Assembly (NCBI GenBank): GCA_028693085.1
Contig: JAQUWC010000034.1
Coordinates: 1 to 18,789 of the forward strand
DNA: 18,789 nt
DNA from: UBA5266 sp002411545
GTDB taxonomy: Bacteria; Bacteroidota; Bacteroidia; Bacteroidales; WCHB1-69
Direction of reading: 5' to 3'
Shown here: positions 1 through 7,507 of the stretch, piece by piece
Layout: every line of letters starts with the position of its first letter
Numbering within the stretch: position 1 is the stretch's first letter
Program-made: the position numbers and the translations under genes
Notes under the pieces: generated by a model
Told to the model about the DNA's origin: nothing
The model's database searches: none
Seen by the model: only the letters and a program-made list of their open reading frames with translations

Positions 1-10
1 AATAAAAAAC

Positions 11-58
11 AGAAAAAGGAACTTCGCTTCGGCAAGCCTTCGCTTCGTTCCTTTTTCT
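11..58. repeat. Palindrome with CTTCG pentamers, left repeat
   Basis: Arms AGAAAAAGGAA (11-21) and TTCCTTTTTCT (48-58) are perfect complements. The 26-base loop is CTTCG twice (22-31), GCAAGC (32-37) and CTTCG twice (38-47); on the minus strand the units read CGAAG. An outermost C-G pair (22/47) can extend the stem, and GGC/GCC can form a tiny inner stem. The A-tract on one side and T-tract on the other make it look like a bidirectional intrinsic terminator, although the stem has few G-C pairs. It would act as a second stop for transcripts leaving the operon, or insulate a mobile element from outside transcription. The role is inferred; the structure is directly visible. Confidence 0.8.
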
Positions 59-78
59 ATAAATTAAAATAAAATGTA

Positions 79-86
79 TAATTTTG
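79..86 (+). promoter_or_regulatory. Possible -7 promoter box in left repeat
   Basis: TAATTTTG followed by CA fits the Bacteroidota -7 consensus TAnnTTTG. It reads from the repeat into the window, against rplQ. I see no good TTG/TTTG -33 element at the usual distance upstream, so this is a half-supported promoter. Confidence 0.35.
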
Positions 87-227
87 CAGAAATTAAAAGA
101 AATAGAAAATACACACATTTTGGGATACTACCAAAATTTCACCCTTATTATGTTTTATCGGCATACTTTTATTCTATACACATTAATGGCACTCATAAAG
201 GAATATACAAAAAATGATACCTTTACT

Positions 228-263
228 AAAAAAAAACGTTGTATCAAAAAATGATACAACGTT
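228..263 (-). terminator. Intrinsic terminator of the super-operon
   Basis: On the minus strand a perfect 12-bp stem (263-252 pairing with 246-235; core AACGTTGTATCA) with a 5-nt loop is followed by a run of T running out to 228. It starts 22 bp past the rplQ stop and is the only strong terminator in the window, so it marks the 3' end of the whole transcript. On the plus strand no T-tract follows the stem, so it should work in one direction only. A 13-base piece of the stem-loop (245-257) is repeated exactly at 208-220, just downstream in the transcript. Confidence 0.92.
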
Positions 264-284
264 CAGCATTTATAAAATAAAAAA

Positions 285-857
285 TTATTCTTTAACACCC
301 TCATTTTTTGTATCGGTATCTTCTATATCTGCCGATTTAGATTCGACACTTTCTTTAACTTCAGCCTCATTTTTTGTGGCTTCTGTTGTGTCATTAGTTT
401 CTGTTAGTGGACTTTCTGTTTTTTCAACTTTTTTACCTCTACCTCTACGGGTTGTTTTTGCTTTTGCCTTTTTAGCTCCACTATCTTGAGAATAATTTTC
501 ATTATAATCCACTAATTCAATGATACACATTTCTGCACCATCTCCACTACGAAATCCTGTTCTAAGGATACGAGTATAGCCACCGGGACGATCGGCAATT
601 TTTTGAGAAATATCTCTAAATAACTCGGTTACTGTATTTTTATCTTGTAAATAACTAAAAACCATACGACGTGAATGAGTCGTGTCGTTTTTAGCTTTGG
701 TCAATAGAGGTTCTACATATTTTTTCAAAGCTTTAGCTTTTGCAACCGTTGTGGTTATTCTTTTATGTTTTAGCAAGGATGTTGCCATATTCGACAACAT
801 AGCATGACGATGTGCAGACTTTCTGCTTAAATGATTTACTTTTCTTCCGTGTCTCAT
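285..857 (-). CDS. rplQ: 50S ribosomal protein L17
   Basis: L17 sits near the peptide exit on the large subunit. The conserved core (residues 1 to about 123) starts MRHGRKVNHL, keeps RITTT near residue 33, and ends in GFRSGDGAEMCIIELVDY, all typical of the family. At 190 residues it is far longer than the roughly 120-residue E. coli form. The extra part (about 124-190) is low-complexity: first a basic stretch (AKAKTTRRGRGKK), then an acidic Glu/Asp/Ser/Thr-rich end. Tails of this kind are common on Bacteroidota L17. This is the last gene, 11 bp after rpoA and followed at once by the terminator. The ATG at 857 begins the conserved core directly. Confidence 0.97.
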   Translation of the reverse strand: MRHGRKVNHLSRKSAHRHAMLSNMATSLLKHKRITTTVAKAKALKKYVEPLLTKAKNDTTHSRRMVFSYLQDKNTVTELFRDISQKIADRPGGYTRILRTGFRSGDGAEMCIIELVDYNENYSQDSGAKKAKAKTTRRGRGKKVEKTESPLTETNDTTEATKNEAEVKESVESKSADIEDTDTKNEGVKE

Positions 858-868
858 ATCTCTACCTA

Positions 869-1867
869 TTAATCTTTTTCTAAATCTAGTTTATATTTTG
901 CTACGTTCATCCCAAATTCTAATCCTCTTGATTTCACTAATTCTTCCAATTCGGTTAAAGATTTTCTTCCAAAATTTCTCAATTTCAGCAAATCGTTTTT
1001 ATGTACTGCAACCAAATCGCCTAAGGTTTCTATATCGGCCGACTTCAAGCAATTCAAAGCTCTGACAGAAAGATCCATATCAATTAATTTTTGTTTTAGA
1101 AGTTGTCTTATGCGTAAGGACGTTTCGTCGAATTCTTCGCTTAACGAAATTTCATCAACATTCATTGTAATTCTTTCTTCTGAGAATAGGATAAAATGAT
1201 GAATTAATACTTTAGCGGCTTTTTTTAATGCTTCTTTGGGGTGAACAGAGCCATCGGTTGTAATTTCGAAGACGAGTTTTTCGAAATCAGTTTTTTGTTC
1301 TACACGATAATTTTCCACTCTATACATTACATTTTTAAGCGGTGTATGGACAGAATCTAAGGCAATAACACCAATTTCATCGTGTAATCTTCTGTTTTCT
1401 TCTACAGGAACATAACCACGACCTTTATCAATGGTTATTTCCATTTCCAATTTCACTCCAGGTTCCATGGAACATATGTGAAGGCCTTCGTTTAAGACTT
1501 GAAAACTACTTAAATACTTATTCATATCGCCGGCCTTGAATTCATCTTGAGCAACAATAGTAAACCTTACCTTTTCATTGGTCTGATCTTCTATCTTACT
1601 TTTCAAGCGAACTTGTTTCATATTTAAAACTATATCGGTAACATCTTCAAGCACGCCCGGGATTGTTGAAAACTCATGCAAAACGCCTTCAATTTTCATG
1701 GAAGTTATGGCAAAGCCTTCTAATGAAGATAAAAGCACACGTCGAAGGGCATTTCCTATTGTAACTCCATAACCGGGTTCCAATGGTCGAAATTCAAAGA
1801 CTCCAAATGAATCTGTTGATTCTAACATTATTACTTTATCCGGTTTTTGAAAAGGTATTGTAACCAT
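869..1867 (-). CDS. rpoA: DNA-directed RNA polymerase subunit alpha
   Basis: The alpha subunit dimerises to scaffold the core polymerase, and its C-terminal domain touches upstream DNA and activators. The N-terminal domain is recognisable from FEFRPLEPGYGVTIGNALRRVLLSSLEG (about residues 24-51; the dimerisation and beta-contact region). A linker near residue 240 leads to the C-terminal domain, with VRALNCLKSADIETLGDLV from residue 268; Arg269 matches the DNA-contacting Arg265 of E. coli. Length 332 is normal for the phylum. It lies between rpsD (38-bp gap) and rplQ (11-bp gap), the standard alpha-block position, which ties polymerase supply to ribosome supply. Confidence 0.98.
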   Translation of the reverse strand: MVTIPFQKPDKVIMLESTDSFGVFEFRPLEPGYGVTIGNALRRVLLSSLEGFAITSMKIEGVLHEFSTIPGVLEDVTDIVLNMKQVRLKSKIEDQTNEKVRFTIVAQDEFKAGDMNKYLSSFQVLNEGLHICSMEPGVKLEMEITIDKGRGYVPVEENRRLHDEIGVIALDSVHTPLKNVMYRVENYRVEQKTDFEKLVFEITTDGSVHPKEALKKAAKVLIHHFILFSEERITMNVDEISLSEEFDETSLRIRQLLKQKLIDMDLSVRALNCLKSADIETLGDLVAVHKNDLLKLRNFGRKSLTELEELVKSRGLEFGMNVAKYKLDLEKD

Positions 1868-1905
1868 TTTAATATTATTTTTATTTATTATAATTAACTT
1901 AACTA

Positions 1906-2520
1906 CTATTTAGAATATAATTCTACAATTAACTGTTCTTGAATATTCTCAGGTATCATTTCTCGTTCAGGAACCATCATCATCTTACCCAACATGCTGT
2001 TGCTGTCCCATTCCAGCCAAGGGAATCTGCTTGCATTATGACGACTTAAAGATTCGACAATAGCTTCCATAGCTTTGGAACGTTCTCTAACACCAACGAT
2101 ATCACCTACTTTTAAAGTATAAGAAGGAACATTAACCACATGACCGTTAACGACAATGTGTTTGTGGGACACCAATTGTCGAGCCGCCGATCGTGTAGGG
2201 GCAATTCCTAAACGATAAACTACGTTATCTAATCTTGATTCGATTAATTGTAATAATATTTCACCTGTGATTCCTTTTTTTGATGAAGCACGATGATAAA
2301 TATTTTTAAATTGTTTTTCTAAGATACCATAGGTATATTTTGCTTTTTGTTTTTCTTGTAATTGAAGTCCATATTCAGAAACTTTTCCGGCACCTCTTTT
2401 TTTATTGATACCATGTTGACCCGGAGGATAATTTTTCTTTTCTAAATATTTATCCGGACCATATATAGGCTCTTTAAATTTTCTTGCTATTTTCGATTTT
2501 GGACCAATATATCTTGCCAT
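1906..2520 (-). CDS. rpsD: 30S ribosomal protein S4
   Basis: S4 is a primary 16S rRNA binder that starts assembly of the 5' domain and helps guard decoding accuracy. The 204-residue protein has the usual N-terminal MARYIGPKSKIARKF and the S4 RNA-binding domain at about 92-155 (ESRLDNVVYRLG, then TRSAARQLVSHKHIVVNG). No cysteine is present, so the N-terminal zinc knuckle found in many bacteria is absent; this is the C-minus form. In E. coli S4 is the autogenous repressor of the alpha operon. The 37-bp spacer before rpsK and 26 bp before this gene show no obvious pseudoknot that I could support by eye. Confidence 0.98.
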   Translation of the reverse strand: MARYIGPKSKIARKFKEPIYGPDKYLEKKNYPPGQHGINKKRGAGKVSEYGLQLQEKQKAKYTYGILEKQFKNIYHRASSKKGITGEILLQLIESRLDNVVYRLGIAPTRSAARQLVSHKHIVVNGHVVNVPSYTLKVGDIVGVRERSKAMEAIVESLSRHNASRFPWLEWDSNSMLGKMMMVPEREMIPENIQEQLIVELYSK

Positions 2521-2546
2521 ATTATTTTACGCTTTTAAATTAATGA

Positions 2547-2936
2547 TTAAACTCTTCTTCTTTTCGGAGGTCTACAACCATTGTGAGGCAATGGAGTAAC
2601 ATCGATTATTTCGGTTACTTCAATACCTGCAGCATTGATGGTTCTTATTGCTGATTCTCTACCGCCTCCGGGTCCTTTAACAAATACTTTTACTTTTCTT
2701 AAGCCCAAGTCATATGCCACTTTCGAAGCGTCTTGAGCAGCCATTTGAGCTGCATAAGGGGTGTTTTTCTTTGACCCTCTAAAGCCCATTTTCCCAGCAG
2801 AAGACCATGATATGGCCTGACCATAATTATTTGTCAAAGTAACAATAACATTATTAAATGATGCTTGAATAAATGCTTTTCCAAGTGCATCTACTTTTAC
2901 GACTCTTTTTCTCGTAACTTTTGTTGATTTTGCCAT
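2547..2936 (-). CDS. rpsK: 30S ribosomal protein S11
   Basis: S11 lines the platform of the small subunit at the mRNA exit and E-site side. The 129-residue protein shows NNVIVTLTNNYGQAISWSSAG near residue 30, the GPGGGRESAIRTI loop near residue 90, and the highly conserved C-terminus PLPHNGCRPPKRRRV. The Asn-Gly in that tail is the site of isoaspartate formation known from E. coli S11. The first residues (MAKSTKVTRKR) form the usual basic N-terminal extension. It lies between rpsM and rpsD as expected. Confidence 0.98.
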   Translation of the reverse strand: MAKSTKVTRKRVVKVDALGKAFIQASFNNVIVTLTNNYGQAISWSSAGKMGFRGSKKNTPYAAQMAAQDASKVAYDLGLRKVKVFVKGPGGGRESAIRTINAAGIEVTEIIDVTPLPHNGCRPPKRRRV

Positions 2937-2973
2937 AAACCAAATATTATTCTCTTAACGTTTATTATCTTAA

Positions 2974-3348
2974 TTATTTCGTTGCTTTTTTCTTATTGGC
3001 AACAACTTTCTTTCTTCCCTTTCGTGTGCGAGCATTGTTTTTTGTTGATTGTCCTCTGACAGGTAATCCGATACGATGTCTTATGCCTCGATAGCAGCCG
3101 ATGTCCATCAAACGTTTGATGTTCATTTGTACTTCCGAACGCAATGCTCCTTCGATTTTTATTTCACCAATAATGGTACGAATAGCATTTAAATCGTTAT
3201 CATCCCAATCCTGCACTTTTTTATCCCACGACACATTAGCTTGTGTTAATATTTTTTGTGCAGTTGTTCTACCAATACCGTAGATGTAAGTTAATCCGAT
3301 TTCTCCTCTTTTATTTTTTGGTAAATCTATACCAGCAATTCTTGCCAT
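2974..3348 (-). CDS. rpsM: 30S ribosomal protein S13
   Basis: S13 sits in the head of the small subunit, contacts the P-site tRNA with its C-terminal tail and bridges to L5. The 124-residue sequence begins MARIAGIDLPKNKRGEIGLTYIYGIG, a helix-hairpin-helix type RNA-binding start. It continues with RHRIGLPVRGQSTKNNARTRKG and ends in a lysine-rich tail. This is family-typical. It starts the alpha block, 35 bp after rpmJ. Confidence 0.98.
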   Translation of the reverse strand: MARIAGIDLPKNKRGEIGLTYIYGIGRTTAQKILTQANVSWDKKVQDWDDNDLNAIRTIIGEIKIEGALRSEVQMNIKRLMDIGCYRGIRHRIGLPVRGQSTKNNARTRKGRKKVVANKKKATK

Positions 3349-3383
3349 ATACTTTTATTTTGTTATCTATCTAAAATTTTATT

Positions 3384-3500
3384 TTATCCTTGTCTTTGTT
3401 TGAATTTAGGATTTTTTTTGTTAATTACATAAACAACTCCCTTACGGCGAACTATTTTACAACCGTCTGATCTTTTCTTTACTGATGTTCTGACTTTCAT
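3384..3500 (-). CDS. rpmJ: 50S ribosomal protein L36, zinc-free form
   Basis: I translated this short gene by hand: 38 residues, from MKVRTSVKKRSDGCKI to NKKNPKFKQRQG, then TAA. The start and the KQRQG end are diagnostic of L36, which binds near the base of the L7/L12 stalk. The usual zinc ligands (Cys11, Cys14, Cys27, His32) are reduced to Cys14 alone; Ser, Asn and Lys-rich segments replace the rest, so it should not bind zinc. This C-minus form is normal for Bacteroidota. It lies 12 bp after infA and 35 bp before rpsM, its usual slot. Confidence 0.97.
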   Translation of the reverse strand: MKVRTSVKKRSDGCKIVRRKGVVYVINKKNPKFKQRQG

Positions 3501-3512
3501 GTTTATTTTTTA

Positions 3513-3733
<221 letters not shown>

Positions 3734-3734
<1 letters not shown>

Positions 3735-4516
3735 TAATTATTTTTATTTTTTAATACTTCTTCTATATACTCATAGGTTGATAATACTTCGCTTCCATTT
3801 TCTCTAATAGCCACCATATGTTCATAATGTGCTGAAGGTTTACCATCGGCTGTACGGGTTGTCCAACCATCACGGTCAATACGTATATTTCTTACCCCTA
3901 AGTTTATCATAGGCTCTATACAAAAAACCATGCCTTTTTTCAATTTTGGACCGTTATTCTTATGTCCGTAATTAGGAATATCGGGTTTTTCGTGTAAATT
4001 TTTCCCTACTCCATGTCCGATTAATTCTCTTACTACTGAATAGCCAAAACTTTCCACATAACTTTGAATAGCATGACTTATGTCGCCTACCCTATTTCCT
4101 TCCCGAGCATGTTCTATCCCCAAATATAAGGATTGTTTGGTACGTATGCATAAATTATGAATTTCTTCAGTTACAGGAGCTACCTCAAAAGTATATGCAT
4201 AATCTGCATGGTAACCATTTTTCTTAGCTCCACAATCAACAGCGACTATATCACCTTGTTGTAATTCATAATTATTAGGTATCCCATGTACGATAATATC
4301 GTTTACCGATATGCATAAGGTTGCTGGGAATCCGTTGTATCCTTTAAACGATGGTATAGCTCCATTGTCTCTAATAAACTCTTCGGCTATACTATCCAAC
4401 ACTTTACACATAACTCCGGGTTGAATCAGCTTTGCTACCTCAGCCAAGGTTTTACCAACTATCAAAGAACTTTGTTTTATTATATCAATTTCTTTTTCCG
4501 TTTTATAATGTATCAT
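3734..4516 (-). CDS. map: Methionine aminopeptidase, type I
   Basis: This enzyme removes the initiator methionine from new proteins whose second residue is small. All five expected metal ligands are visible: Asp94 and Asp105 (VDCGAKKNGYHADYAYTF), His168 (GHGVGKNLHEKP), Glu201 (FCIEPM) and Glu232 (YEHMVAI). His77 (VHGIPN) and His175 match the substrate-binding histidines. At 260 residues it is a plain type Ia enzyme, with no N-terminal zinc-finger or linker extension. It follows secY by 20 bp and overlaps infA by one base, so it is made in step with the ribosome whose nascent chains it trims. Confidence 0.98.
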
Positions 4517-4536
4517 TATATCAAGCTTTCACTTCG

Positions 4537-5919
4537 TTAAATAGGAAGTGTACTACGTCCTTTAATTCTTCCCGATTTTGTCAAGCCATCATAATGTCGC
4601 ATCAACAAATGGCTTTCGATTTGTTGAAGTGTATCCAAAACAACGCCTACCATAATTAACAAGGATGTACCTCCAAAGAATTGTGCAAATTGAGAGTTGA
4701 TTCCGAACAATTTGGCAAAAGCCGGCATAATAGCAATGAATGCTAAAAAGATGGATCCCGGTAATGTTACTTTTGAAATTACGTTATCAATAAACTCTAC
4801 TGTTTTTTTCCCTGGTTTAATCCCCGGTATAAAACCTCCATTTTTCTTCATATCATCGGCAATTTGATTTGGATTAAATGTGATTGCCGTATAAAAATAC
4901 GTGAATAGTATGATTAAAATAGCGAAGACAAAATTATACCAAAAGCCGGTACTATTTGTCAATGCTGCAGCAAGGGCTCCCATCGATTCGTTGTTAGAAG
5001 CAAATCCCATCAGGGTTAAGGGTAAAAACATAATCGCTTGGGCGAAAATGATAGGCATAACACCGGCTGCATTTACTTTAATGGGTAAATATTGTCTTTG
5101 TCCTCCGTATTGTTTATTTCCAACTATCCTTTTAGCATACTGTACGGGTACTTTACGAGTCCCTTGTACCAATAATATGGAAATTAAAATAACTCCCATT
5201 AAAAGTAAAACTTCTATTAAAAAGGTAATCAAGCCCCCATTACCACTTTCAGCCACCTTCGAGACAAATTCAGCTGATAATGCAAAGGGTAAACGTGCAA
5301 TAATACCGACCATAATTAATAATGAAATACCATTGCCAATACCTTTATCAGTAATTCTTTCTCCTAACCACATAATAAATAATGTACTTGAAACAAGAAC
5401 AATAAGTGATACAAAGGTAAACGACCAAGGTAAAGTCCCACTCACAATAGGATCACCGGTAAGGGTATGAAATACGCCCGATGATGTACCGACTTGGGCT
5501 ACCAAGTTGGATAAATAAGCTGGAGCTTGTAAGGCAGTAACTGCTATGGTTAAAAAACGAGTAAGTTGAGTGATTTTTTTTCGACCACTCTCTCCTTCTT
5601 TTTGAAGACGTTGAAAATAAGGCACAACTAAAGTCATCAATTGAATCACAATAGAAGCCGAAATATAAGGCATAATTCCTAATGCAAATATCGAGGCATT
5701 CGCAAACGCTCCTCCTGAAAACATATCCAATAAACCTAGGAGTCCTTCTCTGGAACTCGAAGTAAAAGAGGTTTGTGAGAGAGCCTGTACATCTACACCC
5801 GGTAATGCTATATAAGATCCAACTCTATATATCAATATAATACCTAAAGTATAGAGGATTCGATTTCGTAATTCTTCTATATGATAAATGTTTTTAATTG
5901 TGGCTATAAATTTCTTCAT
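4537..5919 (-). CDS. secY: Preprotein translocase channel subunit SecY
   Basis: SecY is the pore of the Sec export and membrane-insertion machine. The 460 residues hold ten hydrophobic segments, at about 21-37, 76-100, 121-140, 166-185, 197-212, 228-252, 284-306, 328-347, 388-405 and 413-430. Family marks are the GYRVGS-like start (YRVGSYIALPGV, 31-42), the plug region near 60-75, GIGNGISLLI near 193, and the cytosolic loops RKVPVQYAKRIVG (255-267) and NPNQIADDMKKNGGFIPGIKPG (349-370), which meet SecA or the ribosome. It starts one base after the rplO stop (TAA T ATG). Confidence 0.98.
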   Translation of the reverse strand: MKKFIATIKNIYHIEELRNRILYTLGIILIYRVGSYIALPGVDVQALSQTSFTSSSREGLLGLLDMFSGGAFANASIFALGIMPYISASIVIQLMTLVVPYFQRLQKEGESGRKKITQLTRFLTIAVTALQAPAYLSNLVAQVGTSSGVFHTLTGDPIVSGTLPWSFTFVSLIVLVSSTLFIMWLGERITDKGIGNGISLLIMVGIIARLPFALSAEFVSKVAESGNGGLITFLIEVLLLMGVILISILLVQGTRKVPVQYAKRIVGNKQYGGQRQYLPIKVNAAGVMPIIFAQAIMFLPLTLMGFASNNESMGALAAALTNSTGFWYNFVFAILIILFTYFYTAITFNPNQIADDMKKNGGFIPGIKPGKKTVEFIDNVISKVTLPGSIFLAFIAIMPAFAKLFGINSQFAQFFGGTSLLIMVGVVLDTLQQIESHLLMRHYDGLTKSGRIKGRSTLPI

Positions 5920-5920
5920 A

Positions 5921-6367
5921 TTATAATGTTATTGCAGTTCCACCTTTTGCTTCAATTTCTTTTTTTGCTTTATCTGAAAAAGCATGCGCTTTAACTTCTA
6001 ATTTAGCGTTTAATGTTCCATTGGCTAGAATTTTAACCAAATCGTTTTTGGATGCCAATCCGTTTGCACGTAAAACATCCATATCAATGGTAGTAATTCC
6101 TTTTTTATCGTATAAATATTGTAAGGTTGACAAATTAATGGCACTATATTCAACACGGTTAATATTTTTAAACCCGAATTTAGGCACACGACGATATAAA
6201 GGCATTTGACCACCTTCAAACCCGGCTTTTCTTGAATAACCTGAACGGGATTGAGCTCCTTTATGACCTTTGGTTGATGTGCCACCTTTACCCGAACCTT
6301 CACCTCTACCTATACGTTTTGACTTTTTAGTAGAACCATCTACCGGTTTTAAATTATGTAAATCCAT
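5921..6367 (-). CDS. rplO: 50S ribosomal protein L15
   Basis: L15 is a late-assembly protein threaded through the core of the large subunit. The glycine- and basic-rich N-terminal extension is plain (KRIGRGEGSGKGGTSTKGHKG, then GGQMPLYRRVPKFGF, residues about 18-65), followed by the small globular domain. The C-terminal half shows the expected AKLEVKAHAFSDKAKKEIEAKGG pattern. Length 148 is normal. It lies 32 bp after rpmD and one base before secY. Confidence 0.98.
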   Translation of the reverse strand: MDLHNLKPVDGSTKKSKRIGRGEGSGKGGTSTKGHKGAQSRSGYSRKAGFEGGQMPLYRRVPKFGFKNINRVEYSAINLSTLQYLYDKKGITTIDMDVLRANGLASKNDLVKILANGTLNAKLEVKAHAFSDKAKKEIEAKGGTAITL

Positions 6368-6399
6368 ATTCTTAAATCCTAATCTTTAAGCGTTATTTT

Positions 6400-6579
6400 C
6401 TAAATTTCTTCAACTTTTAATAAATGTTTAACCGTATCAATCATACCTAAAATTTGAGGAGTAGCCTCAACTTCAATAGGGCGGTTAAGTTTTTTGATTC
6501 CTAATGCAACAATTGTTCTTTTTTGCACTACAGGTCGATCAATCTGACTTCTGATTTGTGTTATTCTTAATTTTTTCAT
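6400..6579 (-). CDS. rpmD: 50S ribosomal protein L30
   Basis: I found this by translating the gap between rpsE and rplO. It encodes 59 residues (MKKLRITQIRSQIDR ... LLKVEEI) with a TAG stop at 6400-6402. L30 binds 23S rRNA on the solvent side. Family marks are the IGR-type central part (QKRTIVALGIKKLNRPIEV) and TPQILGMIDTVKHLLKVEE at the end, as in bacterial L30 proteins of about 60 residues. The ATG at 6579 lies 11 bp after rpsE. Its place between rpsE and rplO is the universal one. Confidence 0.97.
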   Translation of the reverse strand: MKKLRITQIRSQIDRPVVQKRTIVALGIKKLNRPIEVEATPQILGMIDTVKHLLKVEEI

Positions 6580-6590
6580 TTATTCCAATA

Positions 6591-7112
6591 TTATCCGTTA
6601 AACACTCTTGTTAATTCTATACCTCTTAATTGTGCAACGGTATAAGGATCTTTCATTTTTGATAAAGCATCAATAGTAGCTTTAACAACACTATGAGGAT
6701 TGGAAGAGCCTTTTGATTTAGCCAACACATTTTTCACACCCACACTTTCCAAAACAGCACGCATAGCACCACCGGCAATAACACCGGTACCGGGAGTAGC
6801 TGGTTTTATCAAAACCAATGCACCGCTATATTTACCTTCTTGAGCGTGAGGTACGGTATCTTTTATAATAGGAACTTTTATTAAATGTTTTTTTGCATCT
6901 TCAATCCCTTTTTGAATAGCAACATTTACTTCTTTGGCTTTTCCTAAACCATAACCTACAATACCGTTTTCGTTACCTATAACTACGATAGCAGAAAAAC
7001 TAAAAGTCCTCCCTCCTTTCGTTACTTTAGTTACACGCTGTACACTAACCAGCTTGTCTTTAAATTCTATTTCGCTCGTTTTTACTCTTTTAATTGTTGA
7101 CATATTTTTCAT
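6591..7112 (-). CDS. rpsE: 30S ribosomal protein S5
   Basis: S5 lies at the mRNA entry side of the small subunit, helps unwind mRNA and influences accuracy. The N-terminal double-stranded-RNA-binding-like domain includes VTKVTKGGRTFSFSAIVVIGNENG (about 27-50), the loop where spectinomycin-resistance changes occur in other bacteria; it looks wild-type. GTGVIAGGAMRAVLESVGVKNVLAKSKGSSNP (about 108-139) is the conserved second half. The chosen ATG touches the rplR stop (TAAATG). A second ATG three codons in (7103, MSTIKRV) is equally believable. Confidence 0.97.
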   Translation of the reverse strand: MKNMSTIKRVKTSEIEFKDKLVSVQRVTKVTKGGRTFSFSAIVVIGNENGIVGYGLGKAKEVNVAIQKGIEDAKKHLIKVPIIKDTVPHAQEGKYSGALVLIKPATPGTGVIAGGAMRAVLESVGVKNVLAKSKGSSNPHSVVKATIDALSKMKDPYTVAQLRGIELTRVFNG

Positions 7113-7475
7113 TTAGAATATTAAACCTTCTTCTCTTACTGCTTCAGCTAAAGATTTGACTCTACCGTGATATAAGTATCCGTTTCTATCAAATACAACT
7201 GTAGTTATCCCTGCTTCCTTAGCTTTTGATGCTAAATCTTTACCCACCAATTTTGCTTTTTCAATTTTAGTGATTTCTTGGTTTTCGATAGCATCAAGCA
7301 TTGATGATGCAGAAACAAGCGTTGTTCCCGTTTTATCATTAATAATTTGCGCATATATTTGCTTATTACTTCGAAAAACAGTTAATCTCGGACATTGTTC
7401 TGTACCTATAATGGTTTTTCTGATTCTATTTTTTATCCGAAGTCTTCTAAAACTTTTTCGATTTTTCGTTCCCAT
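7113..7475 (-). CDS. rplR: 50S ribosomal protein L18
   Basis: L18 binds 5S rRNA together with L5 and helps dock it in the central protuberance. The 120 residues run from a basic N-terminus (KNRKSFRRLRIKNRIRK) through RLTVFRSNKQIYAQIINDKTGTTLVSASS to the diagnostic C-terminus TTVVFDRNGYLYHGRVKSLAEAVREEGLIF. The gene follows rplF by 32 bp and its stop abuts the rpsE start with no gap, which suggests coupled translation. Confidence 0.98.
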   Translation of the reverse strand: MGTKNRKSFRRLRIKNRIRKTIIGTEQCPRLTVFRSNKQIYAQIINDKTGTTLVSASSMLDAIENQEITKIEKAKLVGKDLASKAKEAGITTVVFDRNGYLYHGRVKSLAEAVREEGLIF

Positions 7476-7507
7476 TCTGCTTCGATTTTTATATATTATA
7501 ATCTTAA

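Larger units (their letters stand above)
6..132 (+). repeat. Left copy of 127-bp flanking inverted repeat
   Basis: This stretch matches the reverse complement of 18663-18789 at 125 of 127 positions (base i pairs with base 18795-i). The only differences are the two adjacent bases 108-109 (AA here, TT in the other copy read the same way). Similarity stops sharply after 132. From outside inward it holds a palindrome (11-58), a TAnnTTTG box (79-86) and a tip ending GGGATACTACC. No ORF of useful length lies in it. The sharp inner edge and the tip sequence suggest the end of an insertion sequence or MITE-like element that continues beyond position 1; this is inference. The gene-free stretch between the repeat and the rplQ terminator (133-227) shows nothing recognisable. 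Confidence 0.95.

Noticed and set aside
22..47. CGAAG repeats as a CRISPR-like or tandem array
   Set aside because: Four 5-base units in one hairpin loop, with no spacers and no cas genes; it is part of a palindrome.
214..489. 91-codon plus-strand frame at the end of rplQ
   Set aside because: It is the antisense of the low-complexity L17 tail plus the terminator, giving a Ser/Phe/Leu-rich product with no family features.
4901..5470. 189-codon reading frame on the plus strand
   Set aside because: It lies fully antisense to secY, whose protein is intact and conserved, and its translation resembles no family I know.
6025..6303. Second minus-strand frame of 92 codons inside rplO
   Set aside because: It is a shifted frame of L15; the L15 frame has all conserved motifs.
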